Source: Lobosporangium transversale
Taxonomy: Eukaryota > Mortierellomycota > Mortierellomycetes > Mortierellales > Mortierellaceae
Direction: 5' to 3'
Assembly (NCBI RefSeq): GCF_002105155.1
Contig: NW_019029082.1
Span: 1 to 35,530 of the forward strand
Length of the DNA stretch: 35,530 nt
The notes beneath the pieces were generated by a model. The model saw only the letters and a program-made list of their open reading frames with translations. It searched no databases and was not told the DNA's origin. The position numbers were made by a program, and so were the translations under genes. Shown here one piece after another: positions 1 to 9,804 of this stretch; within the stretch, counting starts at the first letter, position 1, and the number at the start of each line of letters is the position of its first letter.

Positions 1-154
1 AAAAGGCCAAGAGTATGACGGTTCTTAAGGTACGGATGTCTAAGTAAAAACCTGTTATTAATAATGCACATCAACATTTACATGCAGAACTATTCCTAGT
101 ATGACCCAGAAAGACAGCTTTGCCTCCAAGGTATGGATGATATGAATAGTATGT

Positions 155-187
<33 letters not shown>

Positions 188-730
188 TCGCCTATGTAGT
201 TTTAAGTATAGTAGTAGCAAAAAGCATAAAATTTGTCGTCCAAAGGATTCGATCGAACGCTTTGCGCAAAAATAAATTTGCGTTTTGCAGATGTGCCACC
301 TAATGCTAAATTTTTTACTTTCTCGAATTAGTCTACATTTTTATAGCATATCCTAAAGTGATGTCATGGCAGGCAGAACCAGGGGTATACCTGGAGCAGT
401 TTATGGATTTATCACAGCAGAAGGCTTCTGGCCACAGTACCGATCACGGTGTACATTGGTAGAGAAAAACATGGATACGAATTGGCTCTTCACGGCCATA
501 CCGTGCGAACTTTGAGAGTTTCGCTTGTTTCATAGTTGAGGGCGATATCATTACTTTAGAGCGAGATTATGAAATAAAATTCCTCGCCTCTGTGGGTTCT
601 TGAAAAAAAAAAAAAAAAAAAAAGCAGAAGACTTCTCGTCACGACCCTGAGGGTCCTTGTTTTCAAAAAAAAAAAAAAAAAAAAACATAGAATGTATAAA
701 ATAAACCCCATTATTCTGATGGTCTGTTAT

Positions 731-764
<34 letters not shown>

Positions 765-1659
765 AACAGGTGTTGTACTGTAGTAGTATGCCGATTATTA
801 GATACCGCTTTATTTACGATGCTAGTAATAGAAGGCAACCTATCGAGCTAACGTCTTAATATATCCTATCAGACCCAGGGTTGCAAAAAAAAGAGAAAAC
901 CCTCTATCAAATTGATTAACTACAAGCTGAAATTGGGTGTGTTCTCTATGTGATTGTTAGGTGTGTTTGTAACTACACACCCAATTCATTGGCCTCGTAA
1001 AAAATGTTTGCATCAAGGAGTACAAGCGCCACAGTAAAAAATGTTTACAGCAAAGAGTACAAGCGCCGCCAGCACACCAGGTGTAAAAAATTTTTACATC
1101 AAAGAGTACAAGCGCCATCAGTAAAAAATGTTTGCATCAAAGAGTACCAGCATCCAATTACACATTCATGGCAGCCAATAACCATCAGCATTCACCACAG
1201 GTGCATACCTATTCTCTATTATCGGCGTTACGATCAGCAGCCATTTATATATTTTATTATTTTTACCAGATGCTGAAGGTTGTATTTATTAATTTTCCCT
1301 TCAAAGACTTAAATTTTATTTGATCAAACAATGGATCTTCATACTTTAAAGTTTTTATATATTTTCATTACAAGTTTTATTAGTACCCGCTCTTACCTGG
1401 ACGCTCGTCTGGAGGGAAGTTATGTTGCGATTAACAGTCATTTATATGGGTTTTTACTTTAGCTAAGATTTTTATCCTTTTTATTCAATCGATAATAAAG
1501 ACACCTTTCTCTCGTTCTCGTTTTACATTCGTTATATAGTATGATCCTAGTATATTTCAATCAGGTATAGAATAGGAATAGGACTATAGAACCGTTTATA
1601 TATGCCACAGAGAGACTGAGCGATGTAGAGCATATTCCGGTTCCGCATCGTATAAAAGC
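1..1659. other. Gene-free AT-rich stretch with poly(A) tracts
   Basis: No convincing gene was found. The stretch holds homopolymer A runs of about 30 (156-185), 21 (603-623), 21 (665-685) and 31 bases (732-762), and a small tandem repeat near 1 kb. A TATA-like TATAAAAG lies just upstream of the ATG at 1660. Open frames here are short and made of homopolymer or repeat codons. Confidence 0.6.
997..1155 (+). repeat. Four-copy imperfect tandem repeat
   Basis: Units start at about 997, 1034, 1083 and 1121. Each begins GTAAAAAATGTTT (or a close variant) and continues with CATCAAAGAGTACAAGCGCC-like sequence. Units are about 35-49 bases long because of short insertions. Reading frames through it simply repeat the unit; no protein family was recognised. 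Confidence 0.7.
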
Positions 1660-3063
1660 ATGGGCACCATGCTCCTCTGGATCATCACAACATTTCACAT
1701 CTTTAGTCTCTGCTCACTACATTTACACATACCTCATACATTTTCCCAGCCTTTCGTAGACACCGAAATGAACAGTATCACCGGTTTTTGCCATAATCCC
1801 ATTGATCTTTGCCAAGTTCAAGAGAGATCCTCCCGATTCGACAGCGCGTGGCAAGAGGAGCAGTATGTTGTTGATCTGTTCCGAAGCTTCCCCAACATTC
1901 TGGCGGGGGACGAATCAGCCGATGAATGGGATTGCACGTCGAAGCTTGAGGCGGAGGTGAGGTCGTTTACTCGCGATCTCATGGTCATGCTTAAGTGGCT
2001 CACGCAAGCGAAACAGTACGACTCAAGAACATGCGCCTGGGTTCATTCTATTATAGTCTCGACTAGGGGGATTATGGCCTACTGCTTCCGCCCTTTACCC
2101 GACATACACCTGAGCGTCCGCAGCACCCTATTCCTAGCAAATGAGTGTTATATAGATGACGATCTGATTCGCTCCGTTCTGGAGATTTTTCGGGTTGTCT
2201 ATAAAGATGTAAAAGGTGGCCCATACATGTTTATTCCGCCTTTGTATCTCCCGATATGGCGCGACGCCGACAACTCGGAGGAGGAATGCTATACATGGTT
2301 AGGTGAAGAGCTGAAAAACAGGCCTTCCAAAGCGTTTGCTGTAGTCCAAATGTCGGAGCATTGGGGAGTCCTCGTGGTGGACTTTGTTCAGAAATCCATA
2401 TCATTTGGGGACTCTCTGAAGAAGTTTATCCCTGTAGAAATACTCAATGGGATACAACGCTGGATGACGAGAAATGGCATCAATTTCCAGGCGGAGAAGT
2501 GGGGGAAAAGGGTGCAATATAACCTTAACGTACCTCGCCAGCCGTTAGGAAGTGGTTCCTGTGGGATTATTGCTCTCAACACGATCGAGCGAATCCTCAA
2601 CCCAAAGGTTGAGCGATGGTCACACGAAAGATCATGCTATCATCGTACGCGACTCCTGAGGCTAGTGACAGGCCAAACAACGGTGTGTTGCATCATTTTA
2701 TGAGTCAGGAGGACATGACCACGCTGCACTTCTACCACCTTTATGCTAATACGATATTAATTTTTGATATGTAGCTTCAACCTGGCGCCATTGAGGCAGT
2801 TTCCCCTCCACTTCCTCCAGTATCCACAAAGGAGAGTAGACCCGTGCCCGGTTCGACCAAAGTCCCTCAGACGTCTTCTCCCCGCCTTGCCCGAACACAG
2901 ACTCCAGTCCTCATCAACCCTTTGGAACTTGGCACACCCGAGGGGAGCACATCTGTATCTGATATAGATGTTGATTTTCAATTGGATCCTCTTCTTGATG
3001 ACGATGCTACAGCTCGCCATTTCTCAAGGGTAGGTTGGTACAATTCGGACTATAAAAGGGCGA

Positions 3064-3110
<47 letters not shown>

Positions 3111-3421
3111 TCATGTAATATTTATTAAGATGTATAAAAAATAAAAAAGTCTTTCTGACGCTTCACCGCCTTCCAAACATTCCGTGAATAGCTTTCCGCA
3201 AGCTCTATGTCACGTATCGGCACCGCTGATTGTTCGGTGGTCAATGATGACTTTTGGAGCCAATATGAAAGCGATGACAACGGCTCGTCAACACATAGCA
3301 GCGGCAGCGACAGTGATTCCTGGGACGATATCCAAGATGTATCGGCCCCTTTAAATGCAGATGCTGACGGTTGGGGGCCTAAAGATTTCGAGCACTTCGA
3401 TTCCATTGACGTGGCTGAGAA
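1660..3421 (+). CDS. Ulp1-like (C48) cysteine protease gene, 3' end cut by retrotransposon
   Basis: The first exon (1660-2682) carries a Ulp1/SENP-type protease fold. It shows a His in EHWGVLVVDF (about residue 234), an Asp in FGDSL (about 251) and a Cys in GSGSCGI (about 301), in the order expected for the C48 catalytic triad. These enzymes normally cleave ubiquitin-like conjugates; in fungi and plants they are also carried by transposons (KDZ, some MULEs). I see two phase-0 introns: 2683-2774 (GTGTGT...TAG, CTAATAC branch-like site) and 3030-3191 (GTAGGT...TAG, containing a 36-A run). Exons 2 and 3 add a Pro/Ser/Asp-rich acidic tail. Exon 3 runs into the 5' LTR of chromovirus 1 at 3422, so the natural end is lost. 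The start is uncertain; a later Met at about 1768 is possible because the first 35 residues are hydrophobic and atypical. Confidence 0.65.
3071..3106 (+). repeat. 36-base poly(A) run inside a predicted intron
   Basis: A pure A tract within the second predicted intron of the Ulp1-like gene. Reading through it gives polylysine, which supports treating the segment as intronic. Confidence 0.8.
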
Positions 3422-3634
3422 TGCAAACGTGTTATACAATACTGACTCAAACCTTTGAGGAGGGCTCAACTATCACGCGCACCCCAGGCGCCAAGACGCC
3501 AAGCCCAAGTGCCAAGACACCAAGCCCCAACCCTATCAATTATCAGTATAAATAGTCCACTACGTTATAGCCAAATAAAGTATCCTTTGACCTTCGATTC
3601 CACCTAAGATCACCTTTGATTGTTACTATTTACA
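3422..3634 (+). repeat. 5' LTR of chromovirus 1
   Basis: 213 bp, starting TGCAAACG and ending ATTTACA. It contains TATAAATAG at 3547-3555 and AATAAA at 3574-3579, a promoter and poly(A) signal in the expected order. Matching copies occur at 9805-10017 (same strand), and inverted at 9358-9570 and 14479-14691. Confidence 0.92.
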
Positions 3635-3652
3635 TGGTAGCAAAGGTTCATC
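3635..3652 (+). other. Primer binding site (probably initiator tRNA-Met)
   Basis: TGGTAGCAAAGGTTCATC follows the 5' LTR with no gap. TGG pairs with the tRNA CCA tail, and the implied tRNA starts AGCAAAGG, with the A1:U72 pair typical of eukaryotic initiator tRNA-Met. Chromovirus 2 shares the first 12 bases. The tRNA identity is inferred. Confidence 0.65.
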
Positions 3653-3784
3653 GAACCACCGACCCCGCCAGAAACCGCTTATATTTCCCTCTGATATTTT
3701 TCCCTAGATCCCTCTGATATTTTCCTAGATAAAATTTAAAAATTTACCCCTGCATTTGATTTTTTTTTTTTTTTTTTTTTTGCC

Positions 3785-4756
3785 ATGGACAACCTCACCA
3801 CTTCCTTGAAAGCTCTTAACCTTGATGCCAGTACCAGCCTATCCGTGCAGAACGCTGTGCAAACCTTCCTCGAATCCCGACAGGATAGTGCTTCTAGCGC
3901 TGCCGCCTTTAATGACCATGTCCGCACGGTGGCTGCTGTGATAAAACCTACCAAACCAGAACCATACGAGGGAAATGTCGACGCTGTCGCGGTCCTCAAC
4001 TTCTTGGAGAACCAAGAAGAGTACTTCGAGATCATGGAGCTTAACCACTCCCGTTGGGTCCGATATACCGTTGTCAACCTGAAAGGAGACGCCAAGGCAT
4101 GGTGGCGAGACTCGGAAATGACAATTGATACACCATGGGACACTTTCCGAAGTAAATTCATCGAAAACTTCACACCCCCTGACACGGCTTCTTCAGCCCA
4201 GAAAGCACTGGTTCAATTAAAACAAGGTAAATCCTCAGTAGCGGAATACACTGCCAAATTCCGCCGCCTCCAACGCCTCACACCCAAACTGGAGGAATCA
4301 TGGCTTGTCCTCCATTATACCTACGGCCTTGTAGAAGACACAAGCAAGGAAGTCCTCCTTCGCCAGCCTCAGACTCTCAACCAGGCCATCAAGCAGGCTA
4401 CGATGATCCACAGCATTTTACATTCCTCTAGACCCCCCATCATGACAAACCAAACAAGCCAACCCACACCGACCCCGATGGACCTAGACGCAATGCAGAT
4501 GATGTTCAATAACTTCCTACTACAGAGTACAAACTCCACAGGCTTAGCGAACTTCCATCGCCCCCCCTCGACTAACAACAGACCACTCTCCAAGCTCACC
4601 GAAAATGACAGAACAAAACTGCGCCGCGCAGGCGCTTGCTTTCGCTGCAGAAAGAAGGGACACATGGCCAAGAACTGCCGCGTGACTAGGAACTTGAACA
4701 ACCTGGAACAACAAGACGACTACGACGACTCGGGAAAAGAGGAGAGCGAGCTGTAG
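3785..4756 (+). CDS. gag: Gag of chromovirus 1
   Basis: 323 residues, starting at an ATG in good context (GCCATGG) shortly after the primer binding site. The middle matches the retrotransposon Gag fold (KAWWRDSE..., FIENFTPP, SVAEYTAKF). A CCHC zinc knuckle (CFRCRKKGHMAKNC, residues 285-298) should bind RNA, followed by an acidic tail. The product would assemble cytoplasmic virus-like particles. The C-terminal SGKEESEL is encoded over a slippery site that feeds the -1 pol frame. A homologue with the same length and end lies at 19711-20682. Confidence 0.95.
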   Translation: MDNLTTSLKALNLDASTSLSVQNAVQTFLESRQDSASSAAAFNDHVRTVAAVIKPTKPEPYEGNVDAVAVLNFLENQEEYFEIMELNHSRWVRYTVVNLKGDAKAWWRDSEMTIDTPWDTFRSKFIENFTPPDTASSAQKALVQLKQGKSSVAEYTAKFRRLQRLTPKLEESWLVLHYTYGLVEDTSKEVLLRQPQTLNQAIKQATMIHSILHSSRPPIMTNQTSQPTPTPMDLDAMQMMFNNFLLQSTNSTGLANFHRPPSTNNRPLSKLTENDRTKLRRAGACFRCRKKGHMAKNCRVTRNLNNLEQQDDYDDSGKEESEL

Positions 4757-4776
4757 ACCAGGCCAGCCTCGCTCTC
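4732..4776 (+). other. Predicted -1 ribosomal frameshift signal between gag and pol
   Basis: G_GGA_AAA (4732-4738) is in phase with gag and is followed after 6 bases by a stem: AGCGAG (4745-4750) pairs with CTCGCT (4768-4773), extended by GAG/CTC outside and CTG/CAG inside with one bulged base. The gag stop codon lies in the loop region. The -1 frame is open from here into pol without a stop. The equivalent site in chromovirus 2 keeps the heptamer and pairs with compensatory changes. Confidence 0.75.
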
Positions 4777-4818
4777 ACCACCAACCCTCGAGTCCTGGGC
4801 TCTAGAGGGCGTAGTCAT

Positions 4819-7800
4819 ATGGATTTAAGTAGTAACAACAGTAATAAAAACTCTAGTTCTCCTAAATCCATGATTATGCCTTCTCGCTCCTCTCCCATAT
4901 TTTCTCTATCCTCTCTCTTATCTCTACCCTCTAAAAGCACCTTGCACCACACCACTTCCATTCCTCCGGATTCCCTAAATCACCTCTCCCCCGATTCCCA
5001 TCCCGCGTCATCTGTCACTGAAATCAAATCATCTTCAAACCAAGACACAAATGAAAATTCACCTACCCCCTCTACTTCCCACGAACACCTTGCTAGTAAA
5101 CCACCCCGTCGTCGTCGTCGTCATGCCACACACCTCCAATCCCTGTCCGCTGTCTACACCAATGCGAGACGACTACTAACCTTCATTGGGGCCGTCAACG
5201 GACACCCTGCGCGAATCCTCATTGATGGTGGAGCAGAAGGAAATGTATTGAGTTCAAAATTTTGCAGAAAACATAACATTATCATAGACAACGCGAACCC
5301 TATCCCTATCATTCATCCGAATGGCACAGCAGTCATGTCCCCAGGAACCGCATCTGTTACCCTTGAACGTGGTTCCTATGGTGAAAAGATTCAAAGTATC
5401 ATCTACCCCTCGAAAAAATATGATCTCATCCTAGGGAAACCTTGGCTAACCGCAGTCAATCCCCAAATCAACTGGCGCACTAACGATTTACACTTTGAAC
5501 ACAATGGTAAACACATACTATGGGAATGTCGAGGGCATACCTCCTCCTCCGCTCGTCAAAATTGCCTTTCTGCCATAAACTTTGCTGCATTAGCATTAGA
5601 ACCCGAAACGACAACATTCTTGGCCCAAGTAAGAACCACTTCACCACCAACAAACCTAGACTCAACACTACCCGAATCGATTCAACAAATTGTCCAAGTA
5701 GAATTTCCAGACCTCTTTCCTGACACACTACCGGACGGACTCCCTCAGGATCGTGGCGATAGCATGCGAATCGAGACTGAAAATAATACCGATCCACCTG
5801 TAAGACCAGTCATTCGCTTATCAATTGCTGAATTAGACGAACTAAAAACACAACTCACAGAACTACTGCGCAAAGGCTTCATCTCTCCAAGTACATCACC
5901 CTACGGAGCACCAGTTTTATTCGTTAAAAAGAAGGATGGCGGACTGAGGATGTGCGTAGACTACAGAGGATTAAACAAAATAACCCGTAAGAATCGCCAT
6001 CCACTACCAAGAATCGACGAGCTAATAGATCGTTTCAGGACAGCACGATTTTTTACAAAGCTCGACTTACTATCCGGATATCATCAAATGCGCGTTCATC
6101 CAGACGACCGACATAAAACGGCATTTCGAACACGCTACGGTCACTATGAGTTTAACGTCGTCCCTTTCGGACTCACCAACGCACCTGCCGCCTTTTCAGC
6201 CATGATGCGCAACGTGTTGGATCCTGTGCTGGATAAATGCACCGTAGTTTACCTAGATGATATACTGATTTATTCTGATAACAAAGAGCAACATCTACAA
6301 GACATCAGAAACGTTCTTAGGCTCCTACGCAAGGCAGGCCTCTTTTGCAAGCTTTCCAAGTGTTCATTTATGCAAGAGGAGACAGAGTTCCTAGGCCATG
6401 TTATATCCAAAGATGGACTCAAAACAAACGGAGCACTGGTTAAAGCAGTTAGAGAATGGCCAACACCCACAACACAGCGCCACGTCATGCAGTTCCTTGG
6501 ATTAACAAACTTCTATCATCAATACATCGACCACTATGCTGATATCGCGCTTCCCCTTACTGATCTGTTAGGCTCAACTACAACATTCTACTGGAGCAAG
6601 CCTCACCAAGAGGCCTTTGAAAGACTGAAGCAGGCAGTCACCATGGCACCCGTACTCAGAATTTTTGACCCTGCCCTAGCAACTTCCGTCGAAACTGATG
6701 CATCAGGTTTCGCCATTGGTGCAGTCTTGTTCCAAACAGATCACAAGGGCGAATCGCGCCCTGTTGCCTTTACATCACGAAAGTTGAGCTCTGCAGAACG
6801 AAACTACCCAACCCATGAGCAAGAATTACTAGCTGTCGTCCACGCCTTAAGAACATGGCGGTACTATTTGGATGGATCTCATTTTATTGTCTATACTGAC
6901 CATGCCACATTGCAGCATTTTCCAACCCAGCCAAACCTGACTCGGAGACAGGCCAGATGGATGGAACTCCTACAAGAATACGACTTCAACTTCAAGTACA
7001 AACCAGGCAAAGACAACATCGTCCCCGACGCTCTCTCAAGGAGGCCTGACCACAAGGCGCAGGATCCCGCCAGTGAGCAGATTAACTCCATAGAAATAAG
7101 TTTGGACCCAGGCTTACGGCAGCGCCTGATAAAGTGTTACCCATATGACCTTAAGTTAGGATCACTTTACGAAAGCTGCCGCGAGGCAAGTCCCTCTGAT
7201 CGTTATTTTGTTGCTGATGACCTATTGTGGATTAACATCGCTGGACAGACACGTTTATGTATCCCGAATGATCCTAACATTCGCGCTCTCCTACTTCATG
7301 ATGCACATGATTCTCCCATTGCTGGCCACCTCGGCTTCGAGAAAACATATGAAACCATGCGAAGGACTTTCTTTTGGCCACGAATGGCCCGAGACACCAA
7401 GACTTACATTGCATCATGCGAACAGTGCCAGCGAAATAAACCACTGCTTCATCATCCTGCCGGATTATTCAAACCTCTCGATATACCTCTTGAACGATGG
7501 GAAACTGTCACCATGGACTTCATTGGCCCTTTACCCAAGACGAACCGAGGGTTCAATGCCATAACTGTATTCGTAGACAAGTTATCCAAACAAGTCCACT
7601 TCTGCCCTAGCCATACAACGGACACTGCTTCAGATATCGCGCGACTCTTCTTCAATAATGTCTTCCGACTCCATGGCATGCCACGAGCTATTGTATCGGA
7701 CAGAGACTCAAGATTCACGGGACACTTCTGGACCACATTGATGAAGCTCATGGGAACTAAACTCCATATGTCTACAGCATTCCATCCTCAGACAGACGGA

Positions 7801-8571
7801 CAGACGGAGCGAGCCAACAGGACCCTGGAGGAAATGCTACGATCTTATGTCTCGTACAAACAGAATGACTGGGACTTGCTCTTACCAATGATGGAATTTG
7901 CATACAACAACTCCGTCAACCCCTCCACAGGGTTTTCCCCCTTTTTCCTAAACCACGGTCATCATCCCATTGTCCCATCATCCCTCTTGAAACCACCAAC
8001 AACAGATGTACCGGCTATCTCTACCTTCATTTCCACTCAAGCCTCTGCGTTGGCGCAAGCACAAGACGCAATAGCGACAGCTCAGGACATCCAAAAACGC
8101 CAAGCAGATAAAGCACGATCACCCGCCAGGTTCACTGTAGGCGATAGTGTCTTACTGAGTACGGAGCATATCACTGTCGCAGCTCACGCAAACCGACCCT
8201 CCAAAAAGTTAGAACCAAAATTCATTGGACCATTCAAAATCATAGAGAAGATCAACGACAACGCGTACAAGCTCGAGCTACCTCCGAACATGAAACAACA
8301 CCCTGTCTTCAATACAGATTTATTACGACATTATCACGAATCCCCGGAGAATTTCGGCGAACGAGCACCTGCCAGACCCCCACCAGATTTAGTCGATGGC
8401 GAAGAAGAATATGAAGTGGAAAAGATTCTGGATTACAAACTATTTGGCAGAACCCCCAAGTGGCTCGTGAAATGGAAGGGATATCCTGACGAAGAAGCAA
8501 CATGGGAACGGAGATCCTCACTAGTTAATGCAAAAGAAGCACTGGAGGAACTTCAAAAAATGCAACAGTAA
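4819..8571 (+). CDS. pol: Pol polyprotein of chromovirus 1 with C-terminal chromodomain
   Basis: 1250 residues from this ATG, but the frame is open back to the gag slippery site, so it is probably made as a Gag-Pol fusion. Domains in order: retropepsin (ILIDGGAEGN, Asp about 136; DGGA in place of the usual DSGA/DTGA), reverse transcriptase (Asp about 416 in KLDLLSGYHQM; YLDD at 478-481), RNase H (ETDASG, Asp about 627), integrase zinc finger (His about 827; CEQC 867-870), catalytic D,D35E (Asp about 900, Asp 961, Glu 997), and a chromodomain from about 1194 (YEVEKILDY, WLVKWKGYP, ATWE). The chromodomain places it among chromoviruses, which often target heterochromatin. No frame break or missing catalytic residue was seen, so it may be active. 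Confidence 0.95.
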   Translation: MDLSSNNSNKNSSSPKSMIMPSRSSPIFSLSSLLSLPSKSTLHHTTSIPPDSLNHLSPDSHPASSVTEIKSSSNQDTNENSPTPSTSHEHLASKPPRRRRRHATHLQSLSAVYTNARRLLTFIGAVNGHPARILIDGGAEGNVLSSKFCRKHNIIIDNANPIPIIHPNGTAVMSPGTASVTLERGSYGEKIQSIIYPSKKYDLILGKPWLTAVNPQINWRTNDLHFEHNGKHILWECRGHTSSSARQNCLSAINFAALALEPETTTFLAQVRTTSPPTNLDSTLPESIQQIVQVEFPDLFPDTLPDGLPQDRGDSMRIETENNTDPPVRPVIRLSIAELDELKTQLTELLRKGFISPSTSPYGAPVLFVKKKDGGLRMCVDYRGLNKITRKNRHPLPRIDELIDRFRTARFFTKLDLLSGYHQMRVHPDDRHKTAFRTRYGHYEFNVVPFGLTNAPAAFSAMMRNVLDPVLDKCTVVYLDDILIYSDNKEQHLQDIRNVLRLLRKAGLFCKLSKCSFMQEETEFLGHVISKDGLKTNGALVKAVREWPTPTTQRHVMQFLGLTNFYHQYIDHYADIALPLTDLLGSTTTFYWSKPHQEAFERLKQAVTMAPVLRIFDPALATSVETDASGFAIGAVLFQTDHKGESRPVAFTSRKLSSAERNYPTHEQELLAVVHALRTWRYYLDGSHFIVYTDHATLQHFPTQPNLTRRQARWMELLQEYDFNFKYKPGKDNIVPDALSRRPDHKAQDPASEQINSIEISLDPGLRQRLIKCYPYDLKLGSLYESCREASPSDRYFVADDLLWINIAGQTRLCIPNDPNIRALLLHDAHDSPIAGHLGFEKTYETMRRTFFWPRMARDTKTYIASCEQCQRNKPLLHHPAGLFKPLDIPLERWETVTMDFIGPLPKTNRGFNAITVFVDKLSKQVHFCPSHTTDTASDIARLFFNNVFRLHGMPRAIVSDRDSRFTGHFWTTLMKLMGTKLHMSTAFHPQTDGQTERANRTLEEMLRSYVSYKQNDWDLLLPMMEFAYNNSVNPSTGFSPFFLNHGHHPIVPSSLLKPPTTDVPAISTFISTQASALAQAQDAIATAQDIQKRQADKARSPARFTVGDSVLLSTEHITVAAHANRPSKKLEPKFIGPFKIIEKINDNAYKLELPPNMKQHPVFNTDLLRHYHESPENFGERAPARPPPDLVDGEEEYEVEKILDYKLFGRTPKWLVKWKGYPDEEATWERRSSLVNAKEALEELQKMQQ

Positions 8572-8651
8572 CACCAAAATTATTTTTCTCTGTTTCTTTT
8601 TTCTTTATTTTTCTTCTTTTTTTTTCTCTTCTCTCTTCCTTTCTTCTTTTA

Positions 8652-9299
8652 CTATCTCCTTTCCTCTCTTCCTCTCTTCCTTTTACCTCCCTTCTCTGCC
8701 CACTCCAGCATGGTAACAACCGCCATTTCCTCCATCAATCGACGACGTTCCCGTGCTCGCTCTTCTACACTCACATCCTGGGTCTGCAATGCACGAAACT
8801 CAAACGCTATCAGCGAAGAACACTCTCTTATCATCGACAGCCTCGGTCCCTCATGACGACTCCTCTTCCGTCGCCTCTCCGGCTCCTCAGGACCATCCTC
8901 TCCATCAACAGCTTCCCACTGTGCATTGTCACTCGTCGAACTTACAGAAGCCAAACGGACCCCAGCCCCCTCCACTCCCGACGTCGCTGAAGTACTCGAC
9001 TCCACATGATCTCTGGCTTCCCTCACAGTTGGCGAATCGCCCACCTCAGGATACTCCTCCTTCGGTAGCATCCGCCCCAAGATTACAGGTGAAAGACGTG
9101 GAGACAATTCCAACCTCGTATCTAGCTCTTCCTCCTGAGGCACAGAATAAGGCTGTGTGGCGTCAGGGTCATCTGAAGAACCCTGGGAGCTTGGTACCGC
9201 CGACCGCTGTGTCAATACAACTTCAGAAAACACGCCACCAGAAGGAGCACGACCTTTACGCGGTGGCATTGGATGAGAAGCCTTGCGTGAAGACATCAT
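8652..9299 (-). CDS. Antisense ORF between pol and 3' LTR of chromovirus 1
   Basis: 215 residues on the strand opposite to gag-pol. The N terminus is basic and rich in Ser/Pro (SSRKASHPMPPRKGRAP). The middle is acidic, the C-terminal third is charged with many Arg and Glu (EERARERRRLMEEM) and the end is Lys/Arg-rich. No known domain was recognised. The ATG lies about 58 bases downstream of the inverted solo LTR, whose TATAAATAG (minus strand, 9437-9445) points at it. Antisense ORFs in this position are known from some plant Ty3 elements (Tat lineage). Whether this one is expressed is unknown. Its composition is more protein-like than the overlapping plus-strand frame. Confidence 0.5.
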   Translation of the reverse strand: MMSSRKASHPMPPRKGRAPSGGVFSEVVLTQRSAVPSSQGSSDDPDATQPYSVPQEEELDTRLELSPRLSPVILGRMLPKEEYPEVGDSPTVREARDHVESSTSATSGVEGAGVRLASVSSTSDNAQWEAVDGEDGPEEPERRRKRSRHEGPRLSMIRECSSLIAFEFRALQTQDVSVEERARERRRLMEEMAVVTMLEWAEKGGKRKRGREERR

Positions 9300-9357
9300 G
9301 GAGACTTTTTTCCTTTTTTTGAAATAAGCAAAGAGGAATGAGGAAAGAATGCAACAC

Positions 9358-9570
9358 TGTAAATAGTAACAATCAAAGGTGATCTTAGGTGGAATCGAAG
9401 GTCAAAGGATACTTTATTTGGCTATAACGTAGTGGACTATTTATACTGATAATTGATAGGGTTGGGGCTTGGTGTCTTGGCACTTGGGCTTGGCGTCTTG
9501 GCGCCTGGGGTGCGCGTGATAGTTGAGCCCTCCTCAAAGGTTTGAGTCAGTATTGTATAACACGTTTGCA
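9358..9570 (-). mobile_element. Solo LTR of the chromovirus 1 family, inverted
   Basis: 213 bp, the reverse complement of the chromovirus 1 LTR. It is flanked on both sides by the 5-base duplication AACAC (9353-9357 and 9571-9575), so it is an independent insertion that later lost its internal part by LTR-LTR recombination. I see no difference from the 5' and 3' LTRs of the host element. Its promoter faces the antisense ORF. Confidence 0.92.
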
Positions 9571-9804
9571 AACACGAACTCACCAACTCCATCGCCACTC
9601 ATTCACCCATCCTCATCCACATGATCTGCATGAACCGCATGACCAGTAATTTTAACCAATCAGACATCACCACATCTTTTTTTTATTTATTTATTATTTT
9701 ATTTATTTCTCCTCTCTTCTCTTCGTTTTCTTTATTTCCATCAATTTTTTTTTTTTCTCTTTTCTTCTTCGATTTATGATCTCCTTCATTTTTGACGGGA
9801 AGGA
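9571..9804 (+). other. 3' untranslated region of chromovirus 1
   Basis: No gene. T/C-rich tracts (TTTATTTATT and long pyrimidine runs) precede the purine-rich GACGGGAAGGA next to the 3' LTR, the likely polypurine tract for plus-strand priming. Confidence 0.5.

Noticed and set aside
551..838. 95-codon minus-strand frame with Phe runs
   Set aside because: The frame is produced by poly(A) tracts read as poly-Phe; no other evidence of a gene.
931..986. 12-bp inverted repeat AATTGGGTGTGT / ACACACCCAATT
   Set aside because: Could be a small element end or hairpin, but there is no flanking duplication, no second copy and nothing inside.
8753..9322. Plus-strand 189-codon frame after chromovirus pol
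   Set aside because: Its Pro/Ser/His-rich composition looks like the complement of the antisense ORF, it has no domain, and pol already ends with a complete chromodomain.
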